Positions 11,264 to 20,779 of a stretch of 46,256 bases of DNA are shown in pieces. The stretch is from Byssochlamys sp. IMV 00236 (lineage: Eukaryota; Ascomycota; Eurotiomycetes; Eurotiales; Thermoascaceae). How positions within the stretch are numbered: position 1 is the first letter of the stretch; every line of letters starts with the position of its first letter. The notes under the pieces were generated by a model that saw nothing but the letters and a program-made list of their open reading frames with translations, had not been told where the DNA came from and searched no databases. The translations under genes were made by a program, and so were the position numbers. The DNA is taken from positions 1 through 46,256 of the forward strand of contig MSJH02000022.1 of NCBI GenBank assembly GCA_001931875.2. The letters are read 5' to 3'.

Positions 11264-12838
11264 AGTTTTGTAGATAGAAATAAAATATAAAAAAGACAAG
11301 GAAAAAAAAGTCTCAATTGCTTAAAATAAACTTTTGATTGGCTTGGCTCCTGCTTCTACAGGAGGTATAAAGCATAATTATAAACGTTAGCTTTATTTAT
11401 ATGTTATCATTGTGAATTCATAACGTTCCCAACAATGAGCTATACTAAAATCATTAGTACATAATAGAAAGATACAATCTGACTACGGCACTTAATTAAT
11501 GCAATAACTTTTATGTAAAGAACGTGATTTGCTGAAAATCTCAAAATTGTTTCTCCGACTTCTCGATAGTTGAAGAGTATCATTTCAACCCAGTCTTTCT
11601 TGAAAAGCATCTGTTCAATGATCCAGAAGCAGCAACGAAAGTGTCATATAATCATCATCAGTGGATTATATTCAAAAATGCAATCTGACTTTTAAAATAT
11701 CAGTTACTTTATTATTATGCATTAAGAAGCATATTGTTGTATTTACCCTATAAATACTTAATCATATATGATTACTCTACGAATGAACAATACAAACAGA
11801 CTGACCACAAAGTACTTTTATATAACGTACCATGCTCATACAAAATGATGTTGTTTGCAATAATGAACTCTTTCTTTCTTCTTGTCTTTAATATATTTTT
11901 AAATTTGATAGTACGCGATGGAGTGTTCCTAGAACCACGCATACTATTCATTGAATACCCAAACGAGCCATTAATAATATACCCTGATGATAAGAAGGTA
12001 AAAATGGCATACTCTCTCTCTCTCTGAGCCACGCTTTACTTTACATATATATAATACACAGAACAAATCTTTTTTTTTTTTTAGGTTGAGATCTTTTTAT
12101 GAGAAAATTACCTCTTTAGTGTCACAGTCTACAAATAATAAACTATGCTTAAAGGCTATGTCAATACCTGTATTCCGATAGTTTAAGCTAGAATTCATTA
12201 TATTGATGAATGAATACAAGTAATACCTTTTGTATTAGAAATAAGCTTTTAAAAAGCTTCTCTTAACCAAAACGTCATGCTTATGTTTAAGGGAATATCA
12301 ATGTGACTTTAAAGAAATATAGACACATTCTATATTTTACTACCTCTCTTTTGCGTTGTACACACATTGATAAACTATTCTACTTTTTTACTTACCATAT
12401 ATGGCTATCTCCAGGTTTTATCACCCCGGAAGCAGTTGAAAGCCAGCACACTCCTGATTTCGTCTGCTTTTGCTATGGTTACGAGTATTGAGGCTTTTTT
12501 GCGATGGATATATTATAGTACTGAACTATTGTAAATGAATATCCTAACTATATGCTAAGGATACGCGTGCATGCCGTAGTTAATCTAATGATGTATGAAC
12601 TAAGTGAATGAGCGTGCGAAATGGATAAAAGTAATCGTTGACATAAGATAAGTACCATATATGTGTGTACTACGAGAGAAATGGATGATAAGATTCCATC
12701 CATTAACGCCATTGGTTGATACACTATTGCTCACATCCAACTATAGTAGCCTGCTGTTCCTTGAATTCCCGTTAGGTATAATATAAATAATGAGATCTGC
12801 ATTTACCTTTTTCTCTCTTTCTTTATATTTATCAAAGT
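11264..12838. other. Long AT-rich intergenic region
   Basis: 1.6 kb with no convincing gene. A plus-strand ORF at 11734-12027 (hydrophobic, one possible membrane segment) could splice at 11998 to an acceptor before 12085 and end shortly after, but it has no recognisable family. An antisense ORF (12032-11772) is equally unconvincing. 12803-12836 is a C/T-rich leader for the gene starting at 12839. Confidence 0.4.
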
Positions 12839-13258
12839 ATGAATGAAGCTATTACTTTCTTTTGCTTAACTCCTGAGCCAGATGAACAGGATGACTATGA
12901 CTACAAGCAGGATGACTATTCATGGATGGATGATAATGAGTGCCAAGAAAATACCTTTAATATTATACCACTTACACCAGAAGAATCTACCATTGATGAA
13001 GATAATCATATACATACTACTTTCCAATTCTTCTTTAAAGAATTGGGCTACTTTACAGAAGAACCTGAGCCTATTGATCCTACTATAGACTATGAAAAGG
13101 AAGCCCTGTTGATGAATCAAGTAAAAAATAGAAAAGTCCGACGGCGGCAGCACATGGATATAATATCAGCTTGCAACAACAACAGCAATAATAATAATAA
13201 CAATGCTAATAGCAATCATAATTACTTCTTTCACGATAACCAACTTATCCTCGCTTAA
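12839..13258 (+). CDS. Small acidic protein with C-terminal Asn run (unknown)
   Basis: A 139-residue intronless ORF directly after a C/T-rich leader. Residues 10-35 are acidic and Tyr-rich (EPDEQDDYDYKQDDYSWMDD), the middle has a T-P-E-E motif and a Phe-rich patch (FQFFFKELGYF), and a basic segment (KNRKVRRRQ) precedes an Asn-rich low-complexity tail. AATAAAA at 13303 fits as a poly(A) signal. No family recognised. The acidic/aromatic composition resembles transactivation segments, but there is no DNA-binding domain. Confidence 0.6.
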   Translation: MNEAITFFCLTPEPDEQDDYDYKQDDYSWMDDNECQENTFNIIPLTPEESTIDEDNHIHTTFQFFFKELGYFTEEPEPIDPTIDYEKEALLMNQVKNRKVRRRQHMDIISACNNNSNNNNNNANSNHNYFFHDNQLILA

Positions 13259-13351
13259 TTTGTATATAGTACTTTCTTTATAGATACCCATTTTATTCAA
13301 GAATAAAACAGTATATTATTTATTTGTTTACGGCCGTTGCCTTTTATGGAT

Positions 13352-16007
13352 TTAATAGTTTTCTTTTGCTGCTTTTGCAAGTGCCTCACCTGTCTTCTTA
13401 ATAACACCAAGATGTACTATACGATCTCCTGCCATGGCAACAGGGTTCGAACTACGTCCGATGACCTTTTTTAAAGTTAGTTTCTATTGATATAACGTCA
13501 TTATAACAACTTACGATGCCAGTACAAGGTGCAAAGTACTCTTCAATGATATTTCCAAACATATTTTTAATCCTTGCAATGATTTCACCTTTTCTTATCA
13601 GCCTATTTACTCCAGGGTACACTTCCAGTATACCTCCGTTTTTTGTATAGATCTATAGAAACCATTTGTTACATTTGCTGATCTTTTGCTGTACTACGTC
13701 TTACCCAAAAGCCTCTAGAACACAAGATAGTGTGACTAGGACCTAAATCATCTTCACTTGACTCCTCGTCCTTAAAGCTGTCTAGTACATTCTTGAAGGG
13801 GAACATCTTGAAGTGATCCAAAATACGCATGATACCCATGAATGACCACTGCGTCAAGTAAGTACTTTCTCTTTTTTAGACACTTTACTGTTATTTATTT
13901 ACCTGTACATATCGATCTTGGAATGTTTGGGGATTTCCTATTTCAACAGTGATGGCCTTTATACCTCGTGCTGCTGCGGCTGATCTGAGCGTTCCATCTT
14001 GTCCTGAGTTATGCAGTATAATCTGCGGTTGCTGAAGACTTGCCATACTTGAGCCTATAGGATCATTCTACAGCTGATATCAGCAAGCAAGTTTATCTCT
14101 CTTTTTTAAATGCTTACCATATCCGCTCTGACATAATAGGAGTTGACTCGACCAAAGCTTGCAGTGTGCAAATCAACCATGTAGTTGAATTGTGATATAA
14201 TCTTGCTCATCAAATGATAACAAAAAACCTGTGATGAATATCCATCTTCTTTACCAGGAAACTGCCGATTTAAATCACGTCCATCGGCAAACTCACGTTG
14301 AAACTTGAGATATCCCCATACATTTACGCAAGGTACGGCTACAAGTGTGCCTTTAAGCTGGTTTACATCAATCTGAGAGATGACTCTGTTTAAGAGTTAG
14401 CATGATGAATTGACTCGTATCTTTTTGTATATCTTACTTGTGGATACAGGGGACGCCATTCAGTTCATTTCCGTGCACGGCAGCTGTAAGACCAACAACA
14501 GGACTACGGTATATATTAGTCATCCTTTGTTTATATAACTTTTCTTTATTGACTTTTTACCCGTCTTCTTTGCCACGACATACGATCACAGGAAGTTTGA
14601 CCCACTCACTCAGACCCTGTGTCATGATCTTGATCCATGCTGTGCTTATAGTCGAAAATGGGAATTCATCTACTTCTAGCTTATCTCGTATGACAGGTGG
14701 AGGAACTTCGGTATCTTGATGTGAAAGGGCAAAAGGAGGAGGTTCGTATACGATACTAGGATCAAAAGATATGCCTGCAAGACTGTCACGTCGTGTTGGT
14801 AATGGTCTATTTGGAGGGGCCTCATCATTTAGAGAGAGTATTGAAAGTCTACGACTTTTTTCATCCTTTTCTGGTTTTTCTTCTTCATTATTCGGCGGTT
14901 GTTCGTTCAATGATACCAGCAAGCTTGGTCGACGATTGATTGGTCGTCGCTGACTTGGTACGATGCCTTCCTGATTTATGGGAGATAGATCGGGCTGTCT
15001 TTGAAGCACGCCACCGAATGTCTTGCCTTCCTCGATTTGAATAATCACCACCGTTGCCTCTATAAAAGAGATAATATTTGAGAAATGCATTCTCGTCTGA
15101 AATCATTTATTATTACCTATTCCACTTTGACCTGCTTGAAAGTATTCATTGGTAGCATTTAATAAGATGCTGGTCGGAGATGCATCTTCATCGCGTTCTA
15201 TCATCAAGGCCTCGCCTGCCTTCATATCAAAGCTCTGCCCATGCGCATGATTCTCGTCCAACAGGGCATTTACATACCCATCGACAACATAAACCAGGAC
15301 AAATGCGCCAAACAACATATTTTTACCAGAGTCAACGTCACCTTGAAGATCTGTTTCGTATGAACCAATCTTTTCAATACGAATCTGTGCCTTTCCAGAA
15401 TCCCTTTTCAGCATAAACTGAAGCGTTTGAATAGGAGGATTACTCAGTTTACAGGATGTGGTTCTAATAAAATAGTTAGCTTTTGAGTTCATTAACGAAT
15501 GAGATTTATGTTACTTTTCTCCTTGCCAGCTGTAAGGGAATAGACTATGCACCTTTGTCACTGTTTCACCATGGCTGATTGAAAATGATGCCTTTTCATT
15601 TTCTGTAGGCATAATAATCATTGTACTATAAGATGGGTGAGTATTATCATGTATATATATATATATTTTTACATATTTATAGTTACCACTCATAGCCAGG
15701 GAATAAGGAAAAGTTGCAATCACCTTGTATTTTATTCACACTAAGACGCCAAAAGAAGTCATCCTGTTTGAAATCCTTATCTGGAGGATAAATGGCTATT
15801 TCGTCTGTAGTTCCTAAACCATTCTTCCAAGTTTGTGATATATAATCACGACTTGTAGAAATGTGTGTTAATTATTCAGGTATGTTCCTCTTTATTAGAA
15901 TATATTTACCTTGGTTTTAAGCATTTGGCCTGAATGATACTAGGATCAGGGGATTCTGATTGAAAGATTGGTCCGTTTCTGGGAGATAATAAAGGTGACT
16001 CTACCAT
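13352..16007 (-). CDS. HutD/Ves cupin fused to AstE/aspartoacylase-type hydrolase
   Basis: Eleven exons: 16007-15910, 15851-15687, 15625-15515, 15463-15117, 15059-14561, 14503-14438, 14385-14118, 14067-13903, 13848-13705, 13652-13515, 13465-13352. They give 704 residues, and all junctions agree in phase. Residues ~33-240 match the HutD/Ves cupin family: TWKNGLGTTDEIAIYPPD, FFWRLSVNKI, FSLFPGYE. A Ser/Pro-rich linker with two RRxSL/RRDSL segments follows (~260-350). Residues ~380-700 are a succinylglutamate desuccinylase/aspartoacylase-type zinc carboxypeptidase: AAVHGNELNG supplies H417 and E420, DGRDLNRQFPG is the family motif, MVDLHTAS provides a further His, and AITVEIGNP holds a Glu in the region of the catalytic residue. 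It probably hydrolyses an N-acyl amino acid or related amide. The role of the cupin is unknown; HutD in bacteria is linked to histidine utilisation. The fusion is the notable point. Confidence 0.85.
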
Positions 16008-16155
16008 TATTTATATATATATAAAAAAAAGAAGCGGGTGGGAGAGAAAAAGAGAAAAAAAGGAAAATAAATTTATTAAGAGCTGCATTAAATATTTTTT
16101 TTCTTATCAACACCGAATGCTTTTTTACTCACATTATCCATCATTATGCTGTCAT

Positions 16156-17672
16156 TCATGTTGTTGTTGCTTTGGTAACAAATGTTCCACCCAATGGAAG
16201 AACATCAAACTCTTTTTGATCTAACCCTCTTTCTTTCATGGCTGCTTCTAATCTTTTGGGTGGCTCGTATATATGTTCATCCGTTAATACAAATGTGCCC
16301 CAATGAATACCTATCTGAAAGATGACCAATTAGTTTACTCAGGATCGTTATAGCGTGTGACTTACTGAATGTTTGCTTCGAATATCTTGATGAAGTCTAA
16401 CTGCATCTTCTGGACAGCAATGACAAGGTGACATGAACCAGCGTGGCGAATATGCTCCAATCGGAATGAATGCTAAATCAAACCCATTAAACTTTTCGCC
16501 AATTTCTATTGAAAAGGTCGTGTGAGTATGCATTCATGATGATATCTCCTTTTTTTCATGTGTCTAACCTTTGAAAGCAGGGCAAAAGGGAAGCGTATCC
16601 AAGTACTTGGTGTCATACTCTTGGTCTGGAGTAACACTTTCAGGAAGGGAGCGATATCCTGTATCACTAGTAATGTTCAGTATCATCATATGCTCCCCTT
16701 TTTTTTTTTGGTTGAATTTACCCTCCAAAGAACACCTTTCCCTTCACTGTATTTTCATCTACTAATCCTTCAAGACACCAAGAAGCCCAAAGTGTCTTAT
16801 TTCGATCAAATAACCCTCTTCCACTGAAGTGCTGACAAGGGGTACACGTCAATCGGACCTGTGCAGTAACTTGACCATTTGCATGCTTTTGAAGTACAGA
16901 TGTATCCCACCAATCAAGCTCAATGACACGCTCGTGACCGTGTCTATCAAGAGGTTTATCAAGGTTAAACCACTGCTTGTTTCCTAGAGGAACGTAAAAC
17001 TTGCAGTCGGGGTTCAGTCGGCTGACTTCATCAATCGTATGTTCGTCAAGGTGATCATAGCTATATTCATATGCATTAATGTCAATTGTGTAACACCAAC
17101 AAAAAGGGAAATGGGGTGTATTTACTGATTATGTGAGATGACAATAGCATCAATAGGTGGTAGATCTTTTAACTGACATGGTGGTTCTGAATACCGTTTT
17201 GGACCCATAAACTGAACGGGTGAGCATCTATACATACTTTAGTATACTCTTTTTGTACGATAGCGATAGTTTACCTTTGAGAAAAGATGGGATCTAAAAG
17301 TATGTTGAATCCATTCAGTTGAACGAGTATACATGCGCTATTGGATATGAGTTTCTCTGTATCTTATAGTTATATCCTTAATACTTACTGTCCCAGCCAA
17401 GTTGCGGTGATCACATCCTTTTTTTCATTTTTTAATGCACTCCAGTCAATTTCGACAGGCTTGGGCCTGTCCTGTATACTGACTCCTTTCAGAGGTCTTT
17501 CTCGTTCAGCAGAGTATATCATTCGGGCAGCAGCCGCGAATCCATAACTGGTAAACGACGGCCAAGGGTTTTTAAATCCATTACCATCATGATGGTCTTT
17601 TCCTTGGGCATAAGCAGTTGACATGGGTAGAGCACTCACTGCAAAAAGGGTAGTTGCTACTCTTCGAAACAT
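16156..17672 (-). CDS. NAPE-PLD-like metallo-beta-lactamase-fold hydrolase
   Basis: Seven exons: 17672-17389, 17337-17275, 17227-17126, 17060-16722, 16666-16569, 16505-16366, 16314-16156. They give 394 residues, the usual length for the N-acylphosphatidylethanolamine phospholipase D family (yeast Fmp30). SHNHYDHLD is the metal-binding HxHxDH motif. Family blocks follow: [25 protein letters not shown] and [13 protein letters not shown], then [13 protein letters not shown] near the C-terminus. The N-terminus ([16 protein letters not shown]) looks like a mitochondrial or secretory signal, in line with mitochondrial Fmp30. It should hydrolyse N-acyl-phosphatidylethanolamines to N-acylethanolamines and phosphatidic acid. 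Confidence 0.9.
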
Positions 17673-18169
17673 GTGAGAAAGAAAAGTAAAGGCACTTTTG
17701 CCAAATTATCTATAATTTCATAATCAGTCTATTACTACTACAGTTTTTCCGTAGTCCGAATATGCGCCTCTAAATACTACCAAAATAGTAAAAACTCTCG
17801 TCCAAAGAGGAGATGGAATGACGAATACATTTTTCCTGGAAAGTAAAATTGTATCGGTTTCTAAAAAACGGATAACCTTTTCGCGGATCTTTCGGCGCCA
17901 TCCCAGGAGTAACTGCTTGTGTTGGAGCACGGTACTCATCAGGGTGTACAGCTTCACTCCTTTTTAAAAAAAGTTTGGCGATTTATTACAAACGAAAGAT
18001 AAAGATGTCAACCGCTCAAAGAATAAAAGTGTTTAAGGTTTATCAAAAAGAGATTTATTACAAAGGTTATCTTGTAATGAAAAGACTAGGAAGAAAGAGT
18101 CTTGTCTAGTTTTTTACCCTTGACATCTTTTCTTCATGCTATCACATTTTGCATATTAACCCTTTCTAT
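17673..18169. other. Intergenic region with an unassigned minus-strand ORF
   Basis: A minus-strand frame, about 17990 down to 17780, has no start codon but reads protein-like (HPDEYRAPTQAVTPGMAP). It may be a lost exon or gene relic upstream of the NAPE-PLD gene. An overlapping frame in the same stretch (17957-17724) does have an ATG but looks less natural. Neither is assigned. Confidence 0.25.
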
Positions 18170-19448
18170 TCAAGACGCTTTCTTTTCAAAATATTCCGTG
18201 TGTTGAAACTTTAGACATTCATTTCCCCAACTGATCCATCCAGGTGTCAAGCAGCGAGCAAACATCTCTACACAAACAGGTCTATCCTTATTTTTCAAAT
18301 AAGGCAAAATGACATCTATAATCACATGAATTACAAGTTATTGTATAAAGCGAATAATCAATACCTTGTAATGGCGGCTTTCTTGAATGCCTAAGACTGG
18401 GGACGCTGACGATAACATGTCTTGAAGGTAAATCACTTGTCTTTTGACGATGACCAATGATCAGTTGTTCGTATGGTTTCTTATGACTAGAATCAAGTGG
18501 AAAAATGCATTGACCTTCTGTTGTTACTTTCAGCCAGACCCATTCCGCTTTACATTCAAGTTCCCAAGCAGGAAAGAGTTTGTGGATAATAAACTTTCTA
18601 AATTTGGGTTTATTTGTAACCCACACGGCTACTACACTATTCACATTTATCATGTCCTTCATTGGAATGGTAAATAGATCATAGATATCCTGTGTTTCGT
18701 ACTTGGATGATCTATGAACTTTTTGCGTGTAATGTACTCATAAGTAACTGTAGAATGCCTTGTGTATGTTTTATTACCACTTTTGTTTGGCCATGGTGGG
18801 TCTATGACAATCAAGTCGGCACCACCTAATGAGGATACTAATGAATGTAGGGGGTATTAGCTATACCTCGTCTTCATTTGCATCCTATTTACCATAATCG
18901 CTCAATTGTTGTAAACTACCATCTGTCATGGATCCCATGATAAATGATGACCTTGGGGGTATCAAATACTTGGCAGACGGCGTAATTTCAATTTGCTTTA
19001 ATCGTTGCGCCGAATTAATGCAAATCTTATTAAACACTGAAAATATGTCCAAGTCTCTATAAGCTGCGTCATCATCGCCTTCCTCGGGTAGTTCTATTCT
19101 TTCATCATGTTGTGAGGTAAATCTATTATGAGCTGACTCCACCATGCTTTGGATGCTTGGGAAATCGATTTCATTTTTGATTTCCTTTGATTTAGTTGAC
19201 TTTTGTTCACGTTTTGGCCAGACTGCTTGTAGCTTATCTATGCAGTTTGTCAACAATGGCCTCAGTTCTTCGTGGCGCTTTTCAGTCTCGACGTCAGTGA
19301 TACTTGGTGATTTTCTTTGTTTTTTCTTTGGGGTGCCTTGACGTTCCTGAAAGTAAGGTTCAAACACGTTGAATTCACCTGAAATGAGAGTATACGGGTT
19401 CATGTCTTTAGAAAAGCATTGTTCAGCATCAATAATGTCGAATGACAT
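18170..19448 (-). CDS. METTL4: METTL4-like MT-A70 family N6-adenine methyltransferase
   Basis: Four exons: 19448-18893, 18837-18778, 18718-18365, 18315-18170. They give 371 residues. The N-terminal ~180 residues are charged with no clear domain. The catalytic core follows: ADLIVIDPPWPNKS places the DPPW motif at residues 198-201. Further blocks are characteristic of METTL4: VHRSSKYETQDIYDL, VAVWVTNKPKFRKF, FPLDSSHKKPYEQLIIGHR, and the C-terminal VSVPSLRHSRKPPL and CLTPGWISWGNECLKFQH. METTL4 enzymes methylate adenine N6 in DNA (6mA) or U2 snRNA (m6Am). High 6mA is known from early-diverging fungi. It shares a 94-bp divergent promoter with the gene at 19543. Confidence 0.9.
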
Positions 19449-19542
19449 AACAATAAAAAAAAAAGTAAGTAGAATTCAATTTTCAATATCAGCCCTTGTC
19501 CTGCCCCTTCCTTCTTTTTTTTTTTTTTTTGTCAAATTCGCA
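19449..19542. promoter_or_regulatory. Short divergent promoter
   Basis: Only 94 bp separate the ATGs of the METTL4-like gene (-) and the small gene at 19543 (+). It contains an A-rich run at 19450-19464 and a 16-nt T tract ending at 19530. Both genes must draw on it, so they may be co-regulated. Confidence 0.5.
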
Positions 19543-20012
19543 ATGGGATTGTTTTCTTGGTTTCAAAAGGAAAACACTCCATCGACTCAAGGCTTAGACG
19601 AGATTCCACAAAAGACAGAGTGTTATCACATTGTATGGCTTTGGATATGTTATTGTGTATCATAAGTTGACCTTTGGAATAGGAAGGATTTTTGAATTGT
19701 GTATACTTTTCGAACGCAGTTGAAGCAGGTGATAGGTTAACAGCAAAATATCCCAATATTAAAGTGGATGTAAGTGCATATATAAAGCAACAGTGGTCAG
19801 AACGTGCACGAGAACTGCAACAGGTAAAAGAATAGAAAGAAATAAGATGAAACGACTGCTGATGTATCCATTAGGAATTCAAAACAGCACAATCTACATC
19901 ACCATTTATTTATGAAGGATGTGATAGCGACCAATTAAAGTTGATAGGTGGATATACTGATTTTGCAAAAAAGATAAAAAGCGCGTATAAAATGAATGTG
20001 CCTTTGGATTGA
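19543..20012 (+). CDS. Small protein, possible glutaredoxin-like fold
   Basis: Three exons (19543-19632, 19683-19823, 19875-20012) encode 122 residues. After an N-terminal MGLFSWFQ there is a strand-like segment (FLNCVYFSNAVEAGDRL), an amphipathic middle, and STSPFIYEGCDSDQLKLIGG followed by YTDFAKKI. A Ser-Pro turn followed by a GG-x-x-D element near the C-terminus recalls the cis-Pro and GG motifs of glutaredoxin/thioredoxin folds. The usual active-site CxxC is absent. If the fold is right, this would be a non-redox or single-Cys member. Gene call is firm from splicing; function is open. Confidence 0.7.
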
Positions 20013-20779
20013 AATGGAGAATCAAAACGGATTAAGCCACCCAAATGAATGTATAAAATGACAGCAGTGAAAAAAAAATTTTTTTACTGCTTCTTTCTCT
20101 CTTTATAAGAAAAAAAAAATGGGTAAGTTCATTTAAAAGAAAGGTGTATATTCGAAGGATGCATAACCTCTTTGGCCTAATCTTTTGTGTGGCTTACAAA
20201 AATACTGATTTAATGAGCCTGACGAATAATACACCTTTTATTTCTATATATGATTATAATGTTTATTAACTACTTATTTTCTAGGTCTGAACTTTTCTTT
20301 TCTCGGTTAATACGCGAAGAAGAAGAAAATAACCCATTTTTATTGAATGTGTATTATAAAATAAAGATTTATTTAATACAAAATTACCTTTTTTTTTTTT
20401 TTTTTTTTTATCATGTCAAAGAGCCTATCATACAAAGTTTATTTGTACTTAGTTGATACATGTAAACTAATGGCGTGTAATGATGTCTATTGCATGTTCA
20501 TAAACAAATGGTTCAATAATATCAAATAAACAATAAATGTATGACAAATTGTAAAAGTTACGATACATTTTTTAAATATTTTTGAGTTCTTAAGGCTGGA
20601 CTCTATCATGCCTTGTCATTTTGTTCTTCTCAAACAGAATAGAGTTCAAGTTCCGCACTTATCTGTCTGCGTGTGTGACGCGAGCTCTATGACAAAAACA
20701 TGCAGCTGATCGTGAGAGAGAAAGAAATAAAGGAGCCTATCGTATTTTGCCTTCTTTTTTCTTTTTTAATTTCATAAAA
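20013..20779. other. Intergenic region, possible tiny spliced ORF
   Basis: At 20091-20120 there is a C/T-rich leader, then an A-rich tract, an ATGG and a donor-like GTAAGT. A possible acceptor at about 20284 would give only MGLNFSFLG before a stop, so this may be an upstream-ORF-type transcript or a non-coding RNA rather than a protein gene. 20387-20409 is a T run. 20740-20779 is the C/T-rich leader of the LKR/SDH gene. Confidence 0.3.

Noticed and set aside
11734..12032. Opposed ORFs on both strands with hydrophobic segments
   Set aside because: AT-rich, mutually overlapping, no family or convincing gene structure.
13441..13460. GGTTCGAACTACG resembles a tRNA B-box
   Set aside because: It lies in a well-supported coding exon of the HutD-AstE gene, has no A-box at the proper distance and does not fold as a tRNA.
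17724..17957. 77-codon minus-strand ORF upstream of the NAPE-PLD gene
   Set aside because: The neighbouring frame on the same strand looks more protein-like; neither has start context or a family.
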